Shown here: positions 43,090-51,410 of the stretch, one piece after another
How the letters are laid out: every line of letters begins with the position of its first letter
How positions within the stretch are numbered: position 1 is the first letter of the stretch
NCBI RefSeq assembly: GCF_000365425.1
Contig: NZ_AQOV01000001.1
Coordinates: forward strand, 1,550,001-1,614,000
Source: Methylomonas sp. MK1
GTDB lineage: Bacteria > Pseudomonadota > Gammaproteobacteria > Methylococcales > Methylomonadaceae
DNA: 64,000 nt
Direction of reading: 5' to 3'
The notes under the pieces: generated by a model
The model's database searches: none
Told to the model about the DNA's origin: nothing
The model's input: only the letters and a program-made list of their open reading frames with translations
Program-made: the position numbers and the translations under genes

Positions 43090-45702
43090 CTAACCGGCTA
43101 ATCGCTCTCTAACCCACTCCGGCACCGCCGCCAACGCCGCCGGCAATCCGGCAGGATCATTCCCGCCTGCCTGCGCCATATCCGGCCGGCCGCCGCCTTT
43201 CCCACCGACTTGGGTCGCGACAAAATTCACCAACTCACCGGCTTTGACTTTATCCATCGCATCCTTGGAAACGCTGGCGATCAAACTGACTTTATCGCCG
43301 CTGACCGCAGCTAAAACCAAAGCCGCGCTGCCAAGTTTATTTTTCAACTGGTCGGCCAAATCGCGCAGGGCTTTCGGATCGACGTCGTCGAGTTTCACAG
43401 CCAGCACTTTCACGCCATTAACGTCAACGGCCTGATTGGTCATTTCGTCGCCCGCCGAGCTGGCTAATTTAGACTTCAATTTTTCCAGTTCTTTTTCCAG
43501 TCCACGGGTTTTTTCCAGCAATTGGTGGACTTTATCGGCAGCTTTGTCTGGCGCGGCTTTCAGCAAGCCGGCGATACTTAGCAAAGCTTTTTCGCGATGA
43601 TCTATCCAATCCAAGGCACCTTGGCCGGTCACGGCTTCCAGACGTCTGACACCGGCCGCAACGCCGGTTTCGCCGACGATTTTAAACAAGCCGATATCGC
43701 CCGCTCTATCGACGTGAGTACCGCCGCAGAGCTCGGTGGAGAACTCGCCGATTTTCAACACCCGCACTTCATCGCCGTATTTCTCGCCGAACAAGGCCAT
43801 CGCGCCGGCTTTCACGGCATCATCTTTGGCCATGATTTCGGCAGCGACCGGGTTATTCAAGCGAATTTGTTCGTTAACCAAACGTTCGACGGTCGCAATT
43901 TCCGCCGGCGTCATCGGTTCGAAATGAGAGAAATCGAAACGCAAGCGCTCCGAGTTAACTTGCGAACCCTTTTGCGCCACATGTTCCCCCAAAGTCGCCC
44001 GCAACGCGGCATGCAATAAATGCGTGGCGGAATGGTTGCGCTCGGTGGCTTTACGAATCTCAGCATCGACGCTGACTTCACAAGCTTGGCCCTCGCTGAG
44101 GGTGCCACGCAACACTTTACCTTTATGTAGGAATAGTTTGCCACCCTGTTTCTGGGTATCATGAACTTCGAAAACCGCTTCACCACATTCGATGCGGCCG
44201 GTGTCGCCGACTTGGCCGCCGGACTCGGCATAGAACGGGGTTTGATCCAGAATCACCACGCCTTCGTCGCCCGCTTCCAAAGCATCGACCGGCTGGCCTT
44301 GCTTGAACAAGCCCAGAATTTGCACCGAGCCGTCCAGATGGAAATAGCCGGTAAATTCGGTGCTGCTGTCGTGTTTGATGTCTTGATCGTAATCGGCTGC
44401 GAAACTACCGCCGGCGCGCGCCCGATCGCGTTGCGCCGCCATTTCCACTTCGAAACCGGCATGATCGACACTGAGTTTATGCTCGCGAGCGAAATCGGCG
44501 GTCAAATCTACAGGGAAGCCGTAAGTGTCATACAACAAGAACACCACGTCGCCGGGGATGACATGGCCGTCCAGTTTGGCGACGCAGGCTTCCAGAATTT
44601 TCATGCCCTGCTCCAGGGTTTCCGCGAAGCGCTCCTCTTCTTTTTTCAGCACCCGCTCGACTTGCTCCTGAGCCTTAGCCAACTCCGGATAAGCAGCACC
44701 CATTTCCGCGACCAGCGGCGCAACCAATTTGTAGAAGAAGGTGTCTTGAATGCCCAAACGGTAACCGTGGCGAATCGCCCGGCGCACGATGCGGCGCAAT
44801 ACATAGCCGCGGCCTTCGTTGGAAGGCAATACGCCATCGGCCACCAAAAACGCACAGGAACGAATATGGTCGGCGATTACCCGCAACGAACTATTCGCCA
44901 AATCGTTGGTGCCAGCTAGCTGGGCGGCAACTTTTAACAGGTTTTGGAACAGGTCGATTTCGTAGTTGCTGTGCACACCTTGCATCACCGCCGAAATCCG
45001 CTCCAGGCCCATGCCCGTATCGACCGATGGTGCTGGCAACGGCGTCAGGTTGCCGTCCTTGTCGCGGTCGTATTGCATGAACACCAAGTTCCAGATTTCG
45101 ATGTAACGGTCACCGTCTTCGTCCGGGCTGCCTGGAGGGCCACCGGCTACATGTTCGCCGTGGTCGTAGAAAATCTCGGTGCAAGGGCCGCAAGGGCCAA
45201 CATCGCCCATCGACCAGAAATTATCTTTAGCGCCGATCCGCGAGAAGCGCTTGGGGTCGTGTTTGACATCTTCCAGCCAGATCGCTTCGGCTTCGGAATC
45301 TTCGTCGAATACCGTTACCCACAGTCTTTCCTTAGGAATACCCAGCTCTTTGGTGAGGAAGTCCCAAGCAAAATGAATCGCATCGCGTTTGAAATAATCG
45401 CCAAAGCTGAAGTTGCCAAGCATTTCGAAGAAGGTATGGTGACGCGCGGTATAACCGACGTTTTCCAAATCGTTATGCTTGCCGCCGGCCCGCACGCAGC
45501 GTTGACTGGTCGCTGCGCGAGTAAAATCGAGTTTCTCACGGCCCAGGAACACATCCTTAAACTGCACCATCCCGGCGTTGGTAAACAACAGGGTGGGGTC
45601 GTTGCCCGGCACCAGAGAGCTGGACGATTGCACGGCGTGACCGTGTTGGCGAAAGAATTCCAAAAAGGCGGTCCGCAATTCGGCGCTGGTCATTGTTTTC
45701 AT
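43090..45702 (-). CDS. alaS: Alanyl-tRNA synthetase
   Basis: An 870-residue class II synthetase. The aminoacylation core (1-450) includes [34 protein letters not shown] and [12 protein letters not shown]. The editing domain has the zinc/His motif [12 protein letters not shown] and [13 protein letters not shown]. The C-terminal DHHA1 domain ends in [16 protein letters not shown]. All expected motifs are present. It keeps its usual neighbours recA and recX on the right and lysC on the left, although with inserted modules. Confidence 0.97.
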   Translation of the reverse strand: MKTMTSAELRTAFLEFFRQHGHAVQSSSSLVPGNDPTLLFTNAGMVQFKDVFLGREKLDFTRAATSQRCVRAGGKHNDLENVGYTARHHTFFEMLGNFSFGDYFKRDAIHFAWDFLTKELGIPKERLWVTVFDEDSEAEAIWLEDVKHDPKRFSRIGAKDNFWSMGDVGPCGPCTEIFYDHGEHVAGGPPGSPDEDGDRYIEIWNLVFMQYDRDKDGNLTPLPAPSVDTGMGLERISAVMQGVHSNYEIDLFQNLLKVAAQLAGTNDLANSSLRVIADHIRSCAFLVADGVLPSNEGRGYVLRRIVRRAIRHGYRLGIQDTFFYKLVAPLVAEMGAAYPELAKAQEQVERVLKKEEERFAETLEQGMKILEACVAKLDGHVIPGDVVFLLYDTYGFPVDLTADFAREHKLSVDHAGFEVEMAAQRDRARAGGSFAADYDQDIKHDSSTEFTGYFHLDGSVQILGLFKQGQPVDALEAGDEGVVILDQTPFYAESGGQVGDTGRIECGEAVFEVHDTQKQGGKLFLHKGKVLRGTLSEGQACEVSVDAEIRKATERNHSATHLLHAALRATLGEHVAQKGSQVNSERLRFDFSHFEPMTPAEIATVERLVNEQIRLNNPVAAEIMAKDDAVKAGAMALFGEKYGDEVRVLKIGEFSTELCGGTHVDRAGDIGLFKIVGETGVAAGVRRLEAVTGQGALDWIDHREKALLSIAGLLKAAPDKAADKVHQLLEKTRGLEKELEKLKSKLASSAGDEMTNQAVDVNGVKVLAVKLDDVDPKALRDLADQLKNKLGSAALVLAAVSGDKVSLIASVSKDAMDKVKAGELVNFVATQVGGKGGGRPDMAQAGGNDPAGLPAALAAVPEWVRERLAG

Positions 45703-45746
45703 TGTGGTTAGTTCGGTTAATTTAATTTCAATTTTTTAAATTGGAT

Positions 45747-46148
45747 TCAATAATCACGGCCGATCAGCCGGCCCTGCATCTCAAGATAAGCCGGAAACGC
45801 AGTATCAAAACTCAACAATCTCGCATTCTCAATTAAGGCCGTGGCAATAATCAGACGATCTTGTGGATCTTTATGATGCTCCGGCAACGCCACAGCCAAA
45901 CTTGCAATCGGCGGCGTAACCGGTAGGAATTTGACACAATCTGATTCAATAACATCTTCAAGCCATTGCTCGAATTCGCCACCCAATTCGATTCTTCCGT
46001 GCCGAACCAACCACGCCATCTCGAAAACGGAAATTGCGGAAACCGCTACTTCATCGGCTTGCTCGATTAAATCGACAATGCCGGACGGCAAACGCCCCGG
46101 AATCTGATTAGTCCACCAATGCCAAATATGCGTATCCAATACAATCAA
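45747..46148 (-). CDS. vapC: VapC-type PIN toxin
   Basis: The 133-residue protein has the PIN catalytic acids in IVLDTHIWHWWTNQ, SAISVFEMAWLV, HHKDPQDRLIIATALIEN and LLSFDTAF. These are typical of VapC toxins that cut tRNA or rRNA. The start codon is TTG at 46148, inside TTGA, which also carries the stop of the upstream antitoxin (4-base overlap). The rare start may keep toxin translation low. Confidence 0.9.
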   Translation of the reverse strand: MIVLDTHIWHWWTNQIPGRLPSGIVDLIEQADEVAVSAISVFEMAWLVRHGRIELGGEFEQWLEDVIESDCVKFLPVTPPIASLAVALPEHHKDPQDRLIIATALIENARLLSFDTAFPAYLEMQGRLIGRDY

Positions 46149-46405
46149 TCAGCCAACCCCCAGTCATTGGCGGACAGTGTGTTGATGACATCACCCAATT
46201 CTTTCACTCGCCCTGCGAATTGCGCAGGCGGTCTGCGTTTTCTAATTGGCGTAGCAGCTTGATTTTCATCCAACAATGACACCGTCACTACGATACGGTG
46301 GTGTTGCAAGTGCTTGGGAATGACAATTGTCTCGGGTGCATCGTCATACACTTGCCTAAATTGCGAAGCCGACGCTATGAGTTCATTTGAGGAATGGGCT
46401 GTCAT
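46145..46405 (-). CDS. vapB: Probable VapB-type antitoxin
   Basis: The 86-residue product (NELIASASQFRQVYDDAPET, HRIVVTVSLLDEN, RPPAQFAGRVKELGDVINTL) has a short beta part and a C-terminal stretch that ends DWGLAD. Antitoxins of PIN toxins commonly finish so. Assignment rests chiefly on the overlap with vapC and on size. Confidence 0.78.
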   Translation of the reverse strand: MTAHSSNELIASASQFRQVYDDAPETIVIPKHLQHHRIVVTVSLLDENQAATPIRKRRPPAQFAGRVKELGDVINTLSANDWGLAD

Positions 46406-46490
46406 TTTTTCTTATCTCGCTGGTTGAGATTGATGCGCTTCACTTTGTTCAGCACATCCTATCGAACTTCTTTTTTTTGTTCCAACAAAC

Positions 46491-46564
46491 GTAGGTTGGG
46501 TTAGCGTAGCGTAACCCAACTAAAAGCTCTGTTCGCCGGGTTACGCTACGCTAACCCGACCTAC
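46491..46564. repeat. Palindromic repeat pair inserted at the recX 3' end
   Basis: GTAGGTTGGGTTAGCGTAGC (to 46520) and its inverse ending GCTAACCCGACCTAC (46535-46564) form a large inverted repeat with 14 bases between. Each arm itself is palindromic (GGGTTAGCG/CGCTAACCC). It is a REP/BIME-like intergenic element common in proteobacteria. The right arm overlaps the last codons and stop of recX. Confidence 0.85.
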
Positions 46565-47048
46565 TTAATTTGATTTTCAATTCCGCAAACAAGCGTTTAA
46601 TCATCTCGCCGCTGAAACCGCGTTGCTGTAAAAAGCGACTACGCTTCAACCATTCATTTTGGCTCAGCAATTTTTCGTCGTCGTATTTACCCAAATACAC
46701 GTCCAACAACAAATTCTGCCAACCACCCTGTTCTTCGGCTTGGGCATCTGGATCGGCGTCATTGATACCGCGCTGTTGCAATTCGTAGCGTATGCGCGTA
46801 GGTCCGTATCCGCTTTGGATACGCTGCCGAACATAACATTCGGTATAACGCTCGTCATTCTGCCAATTCTGCTCGGCCATCTCAGAGATGACCGGCTCAA
46901 CCTCATCGCGATTAAATCCACGCAAAGCCAATTTGTCCAGTAACTCCCGGCGGCTATGTTCGCGCCTGGACAACAACCTCAGGCAGACTGTCTCGATCTG
47001 TTGCCGACGCTCAATCGCCGTCGACAAACTCGGCGTCGTCGTCTTCAC
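46551..47048 (-). CDS. recX: Recombination regulator RecX
   Basis: RecX modulates RecA filament activity. The 165-residue product carries the helical repeats [40 protein letters not shown] and [14 protein letters not shown], with the tail [18 protein letters not shown]. The start at 47048 is GTG and overlaps the end of recA by 38 bp; a TTG at 47027 is an alternative. The last residues SRSG and the stop TAG are encoded by the palindromic repeat, so the native C-terminus has been replaced. Confidence 0.9.
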   Translation of the reverse strand: MKTTTPSLSTAIERRQQIETVCLRLLSRREHSRRELLDKLALRGFNRDEVEPVISEMAEQNWQNDERYTECYVRQRIQSGYGPTRIRYELQQRGINDADPDAQAEEQGGWQNLLLDVYLGKYDDEKLLSQNEWLKRSRFLQQRGFSGEMIKRLFAELKIKLSRSG

Positions 47049-48063
47049 TGACTGCTGCCGGTGCGGCCGCTAACTTGGCAAAGGCTTTTTCGCGGATAGC
47101 TTTTTCCAATTCGGCGGCCTTGTCCGGGTTATCCCGTAAGAACTGCTTGGCGTTGTCCTTGCCCTGACCGATCTTCTCGTTGTTGTAGGCATACCAGGAA
47201 CCGGACTTTTGCACGAAGCCAAACTCCACACCTAAATCCACCAACTCGCCGAAGAATGACACGCCTTCGCCATAGAGAATCTCGAAATCGGCTTGTTTGA
47301 ACGGCGGTGCGACTTTGTTTTTAACCACTTTGACACGGGTTTCATTGCCGATTACTTCGTCGCCTTTCTTGATCGAACCGATGCGACGAATATCCAAACG
47401 TACCGACGCATAAAACTTCAGTGCATTACCGCCGGTAGTGGTTTCCGGGTTGCCGAACATCACCCCAATCTTCATCCGCAATTGGTTGATAAAAATCACC
47501 AGGGTGTTGGAGCGTTTGATGTTGGCAGTGAGTTTGCGCAACGCTTGCGACATCAAGCGCGCTTGCAAGCCCATGTGCGAGTCGCCCATGTCGCCTTCGA
47601 TCTCGGCTTTGGGAGTCAAGGCCGCCACCGAGTCTATTACCACGATGTCAACCGCGCCGGAACGTACCAACATGTCGGTGATTTCCAAGGCCTGCTCGCC
47701 GGTATCCGGCTGCGACACCAATAAGTCTTCGATATTGACGCCGATCTTTTGCGCATAGACGGGGTCCAGGGCGTGTTCGGCATCGACAAACGCCGCCGTG
47801 CCGCCCAGTTTTTGCATTTGCGCGATGGTTTGCAGGGTTAAAGTGGTTTTGCCGGACGATTCCGGTCCGTAGATTTCGATGACCCGACCGCGAGGTAAAC
47901 CACCGACACCCAGGGCAATATCCAAGGACAGCGAACCGGTGGACACCACTTCGATATCGCGACTGGCGGCGACGTCGCCCATCCGCATCACGGAGCCTTT
48001 GCCGAATTGCTTTTCGATCTGCATCAACGCCGCGCCCAGCGCCTTTTTCTTGTTTTCGTCCAT
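47011..48063 (-). CDS. recA: Recombinase RecA
   Basis: RecA forms the ATP-dependent strand-exchange filament and triggers LexA cleavage. The 350-residue protein has [20 protein letters not shown], Walker [14 protein letters not shown], the DVEHALDP-like DAEHALDP region, [12 protein letters not shown], and loops L1/L2 ([42 protein letters not shown]). The acidic C-terminus [12 protein letters not shown] is typical. It is followed at once by recX. Confidence 0.98.
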   Translation of the reverse strand: MDENKKKALGAALMQIEKQFGKGSVMRMGDVAASRDIEVVSTGSLSLDIALGVGGLPRGRVIEIYGPESSGKTTLTLQTIAQMQKLGGTAAFVDAEHALDPVYAQKIGVNIEDLLVSQPDTGEQALEITDMLVRSGAVDIVVIDSVAALTPKAEIEGDMGDSHMGLQARLMSQALRKLTANIKRSNTLVIFINQLRMKIGVMFGNPETTTGGNALKFYASVRLDIRRIGSIKKGDEVIGNETRVKVVKNKVAPPFKQADFEILYGEGVSFFGELVDLGVEFGFVQKSGSWYAYNNEKIGQGKDNAKQFLRDNPDKAAELEKAIREKAFAKLAAAPAAVSEDDDAEFVDGD

Positions 48064-48151
48064 TTTAGTACCTGCTGTTGTCTGGCCGGTGAAAGCCGCG
48101 CATTATCCCATAGACCCTGGCTGTGAAACAGTTTTAATCGCTCTACAAACC

Positions 48152-49468
48152 TTAGAAAAAGCCGGCAGCGAGTTGCGGGTTGAACGGAAAATACAAGTGC
48201 AGATACGAGGCTTGCGTGGAGCCGTTGCGGAAAAAGCCTTCGCCATGCCCAAAGCTGCGTTGCGCGGTGGAGGTAGCGAACGGCTGCAGCGCGGTTTCCA
48301 GTTTGGAAAAATGAAAGCTGTGGCCGCGAATCTCGCCCTGCTCCAATTGCAGACTATGCATACCAAGGTTGGCTAACCTAGTTTGCATGGCGGCGCTACC
48401 GGATAACAAACCCACCATCGCCGCTCGATGGCCTTCCTTGTCCGCCAGACTATCCAGCAAATACAAAAAACCGCCGCATTCGGCATAGATGGCTTTACCA
48501 GCGCGATGATGCGCAGCTAAAGCCTGCTTCATCGCCACGTTGTCTGCCAACGCTTGCAGATGCAGTTCAGGGTAGCCGCCCGGCAAATAAACGCTATCGA
48601 CCGCCGGCAAGACACTATCGGCCAGCGGCGAGAAGAATGCCAACTCGGCACCCATCGCTCGCAAACAATCCAGATTGGCTTGGTAGATAAACGAAAACGC
48701 CGCATCGCGCGCCACCGCGATGCGTTTACCGGCCAGCAAGCGCGGCGGCGGATTGGCGGAAACGTTGGCAAACGCGACTGGGGCCGGCAAAACACAGGGC
48801 GTAAAGCTGTTTAATAATTCCGCGGCCCGCGCCAGCCGGGCATCCAGATCGCCAATTTCATCAGCTTGCAGCAAACCCAAATGCCGGGACGGCAAACCCA
48901 CCGCGTCGTCTCGACTCATTGCGGCCAACAAAGGCATGCCCGCCGGCAAGGCTTCCTGAAGCATCCTGGCGTGACCGGCACTGCCGACCTTGTTGGCTAT
49001 TGCGCCGGCAAACGGCAAACCAGGCCGGTAATTGGCTAAGCCGTAAGTCACGGCAGCAAAGGTCTGCGCCATGCCTTGCGCGTCGATCACCGCCGCGACC
49101 GGCACCGCCAAGGCCTGAGCCAGATCGGCGCTACTGCTGTCACCGTCGAACAAACCCATCACCCCTTCGATCAAGATCAAATCGGCTTCGTCGGCGGCTC
49201 GATATAACAACTCGCGGCAATGCGCCTCGCCCATCATCCATAAATCCAATTGATAGACAGGCTGTCCGCAGGCGTGGGCCAAAATCTGCGGATCGATGAA
49301 ATCCGGGCCGGTTTTGAACACCCTTACCCGGCGGCCTTGCTGCCTATGGTGATAAGCCAGCGCGGCGGTGACGGTAGTTTTGCCTTGCCCGGAAGCCGGA
49401 GCGCTGATCAACATAGCCGGACAATTACACGGGTCGGTAGTCGTGGATAAAACGGGAGAAAAAGTCAA
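48152..49468 (-). CDS. cobB: Cobyrinate a,c-diamide synthase (CobB/CbiA)
   Basis: This amidates cobyrinate side chains in adenosylcobalamin synthesis, using glutamine and ATP. Motifs are APASGQGKTTVTAALAY, FKTGPDFIDP, LILIEGVMGLFDG, IAVARDAAFSFIYQANLD, YLPGGYPELHL and the nucleophile Cys of the glutaminase part in YAECGGFLYLLDSL. The start chosen is TTG 49468, which has AAAAGGA 8 bases upstream and lies 4 bp after the stop of the preceding gene. A longer reading from 49507 would overlap that gene. No other cobalamin gene is in the window. Confidence 0.92.
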   Translation of the reverse strand: MTFSPVLSTTTDPCNCPAMLISAPASGQGKTTVTAALAYHHRQQGRRVRVFKTGPDFIDPQILAHACGQPVYQLDLWMMGEAHCRELLYRAADEADLILIEGVMGLFDGDSSSADLAQALAVPVAAVIDAQGMAQTFAAVTYGLANYRPGLPFAGAIANKVGSAGHARMLQEALPAGMPLLAAMSRDDAVGLPSRHLGLLQADEIGDLDARLARAAELLNSFTPCVLPAPVAFANVSANPPPRLLAGKRIAVARDAAFSFIYQANLDCLRAMGAELAFFSPLADSVLPAVDSVYLPGGYPELHLQALADNVAMKQALAAHHRAGKAIYAECGGFLYLLDSLADKEGHRAAMVGLLSGSAAMQTRLANLGMHSLQLEQGEIRGHSFHFSKLETALQPFATSTAQRSFGHGEGFFRNGSTQASYLHLYFPFNPQLAAGFF

Positions 49469-49472
49469 AATA

Positions 49473-50195
49473 TCAGTCCTTTTGGTAAAACCACATTTGA
49501 TAAACACTCATTAATATTTGCACGCCCATCGATAAGCCCATCAACGCACCACTGAGCACCACCACATAGGCAAATTCGGAAATATGTTTAGTCACAAACC
49601 AGGACACCACGTCCAATAGCATCGCAAAAAACGGAATCACCAGCGCCACCCGCTTGACGTAAATATTCATGTCGCAGAGCAGAAAAATTTTGCCTATAAA
49701 AAACAGGATGAAGGCGATACCGAATAAATGAATGTGCGACACCCTGACCAGCGCCGGCGTTGACGCCCCGCCTTTATGCGCTACTTCGGCAACGCCGGCG
49801 TAATGGGTCAGATTAGGCAGACTCGGGTTGGCGGCAGGATTGTGACAATGAATACAATCACGGCTCAAAATCGGCGCAATCTGTTGCTCGTAAGGCTGTT
49901 GCTCAGCGCCATCCTGAATCCATTTCAAAATAACTTCTTTATCGCTTTTGTATTTCAGATTGGGCTCCATGATGCCGTTGATCGCCGCGCCCAGTCGCGA
50001 TTGAGTGGTGGAGCCGTGGTACATAATGACGATATCGTCGATTGACAACCCGCGCTTGCCGTCGCGGCCTTGATGGGTGTAATACAAATTCACCAAAGCC
50101 ATCAGATAGCCTAAGCCAATGGTCAACAGGAATACGGTGTTTAATATTTTCTCACTGGTGGAAATATCTCGAAAACGGCGATATTGTTTGGGCAT
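49473..50195 (-). CDS. Unknown membrane protein with a c-type haem motif
   Basis: A 240-residue protein with four or five hydrophobic segments (ILNTVFLLTIGLGYLMALVN, HLFGIAFILFFIGKIFLLC, VALVIPFFAMLLDVVSWFV, AYVVVLSGALMGLSMGVQIL). Between the first and second is a soluble stretch holding DCIHCHNPAANPS, a CxxCH haem attachment site, with a preceding IAPILSRD of the kind found in membrane-attached cytochrome c-like proteins. It is 4 bp upstream of cobB and probably co-transcribed. An electron-transfer or sensing role is possible; I recognise no family. Confidence 0.75.
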   Translation of the reverse strand: MPKQYRRFRDISTSEKILNTVFLLTIGLGYLMALVNLYYTHQGRDGKRGLSIDDIVIMYHGSTTQSRLGAAINGIMEPNLKYKSDKEVILKWIQDGAEQQPYEQQIAPILSRDCIHCHNPAANPSLPNLTHYAGVAEVAHKGGASTPALVRVSHIHLFGIAFILFFIGKIFLLCDMNIYVKRVALVIPFFAMLLDVVSWFVTKHISEFAYVVVLSGALMGLSMGVQILMSVYQMWFYQKD

Positions 50196-50553
50196 AGGCG
50201 ACTAAGAAAAAGACAAAGTGGGCACGATCCATGGTGCTAGACTGGCGCTGAGGAAGCCTCTAACAAGCCAGAGCGGCTCCCCAGCTACTCAATGGCATCA
50301 AATGGCTTTTAGAATAATCGATATGCAAATATTGATCTATGCCAAGTTCGCGGAAAAATCCTACCGGCGATTTTTATTTTTATCGCATAATCGACCACGG
50401 TTAAGCGCCAAGAATCCTTCAAGCTATCAGGGAGCACGTTCTGGTTTTGAATGAATTTTCCAACGTCCACCCTTTGCTAACACCGCAAAAATAACGATGA
50501 AACTATCCCCAGCGATTTAAGTCATTGGGAAATCCAACACAGCAGGAGCACAC
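50196..50553. other. Intergenic region between the haem membrane gene and a PepSY-like gene
   Basis: No coding character in 358 bases. Divergent promoters for the two flanking genes are expected here. A ribosome site AGGAG precedes the ATG at 50554. Confidence 0.5.
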
Positions 50554-51027
50554 ATGCGCACATTATTACTTTCCTTACTTGCCGCTACCGCCTTTTACAG
50601 CAGCTTATCAACAGCTCAAGCCCAAGATTCCGCTAGCGTGGCAGTCCCGGATAAAGTCAGGGCCAATATTTTGAAACGACATCCGCAAGCACAGGACCTG
50701 AAAGCGACTCAGGAAACCCACTTTGGTCAACAGCTGCTGGAAGTCAGCTTTAAAGACACTGAAGACGAACTGAAACATGAGTTATTTAGAGCGGACGGCG
50801 CGTTGTTTGCGAACGAAATCCTGTTGGCAAACGGCCTGGAAATATCGCCTGATGTGACCAAAGTGCTGGCCGATAACTTCCCCGGCTATAAGCTGCATAA
50901 GGCGGAATTGGTGATTAACCCGAACGGCGTGGGCGAAGAATACGAATTGTTTATCGAAGTGGGCGGCAGCAAATGGAAAGTTGCGGTCAACGACAAAGGC
51001 AAAATCACGGACAAAGATGCCTATTAA
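50554..51027 (+). CDS. Secreted PepSY-like (DUF2874) small protein
   Basis: The 157-residue product has a signal peptide (MRTLLLSLLAATAFYSSLSTAQA) and two repeats of the PepSY-like fold: VRANILKRHPQAQDLKATQE and VTKVLADNFPGYKLHKAELV, each followed by an E-rich strand (LLEVSFKDTEDELK, EEYELFIEVGGSKWKV). Proteins like this bind in the periplasm and may inhibit proteases or sense stress, but the role is not known. A GGAG site lies 7-10 bases before the ATG. Confidence 0.8.
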   Translation: MRTLLLSLLAATAFYSSLSTAQAQDSASVAVPDKVRANILKRHPQAQDLKATQETHFGQQLLEVSFKDTEDELKHELFRADGALFANEILLANGLEISPDVTKVLADNFPGYKLHKAELVINPNGVGEEYELFIEVGGSKWKVAVNDKGKITDKDAY

Positions 51028-51410
51028 AGACTCACTCTCCACGCATGTTATTCCGGAATCCTAGGACTTCCGACCCATTAACCAGGCTCTTAAATTCCGT
51101 GGTTCCATCATTCCCGCGTAAGCGGGAATCCAGCGTGAAAAATGGTCTCCCGCCTACGCGCTACGCGGGAGCGACGATATTGAGGGCCGGGTTAGTAAAT
51201 TCCGGCCATTCTCATCAGTGTTTTTCTTATATCTAAGCCGACTGCCTTTGCCGACGCCCGGTACTACTAACGGCAGCACCATCGACACGCGGAGGAAGCG
51301 GACAGAGTAAAGCACATCGCTAGCCGTTTACTCTGATTCGTGGATTCAAAATCCAATTCACAGCAAATCCGCTATTTTCCGCCCCACCTTGCTGGTCTTA
51401 CAATATCGGT
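51028..51410. other. Intergenic region before relA with two hairpin repeats
   Basis: ATTCCCGCGTAAGCGGGAAT (51109-51128) is a palindrome. TCTCCCGCCTACG...CGCGGGAGCGACGATATTG (51146-51187, minus strand) is the second copy of the repeat at 16161-16203. No gene is seen. The relA promoter should lie between 51240 and 51400. Confidence 0.65.

Noticed and set aside
44161..45711. Long plus-strand readings opposite alaS.
   Set aside because: Shadows of the GC-rich alaS gene.
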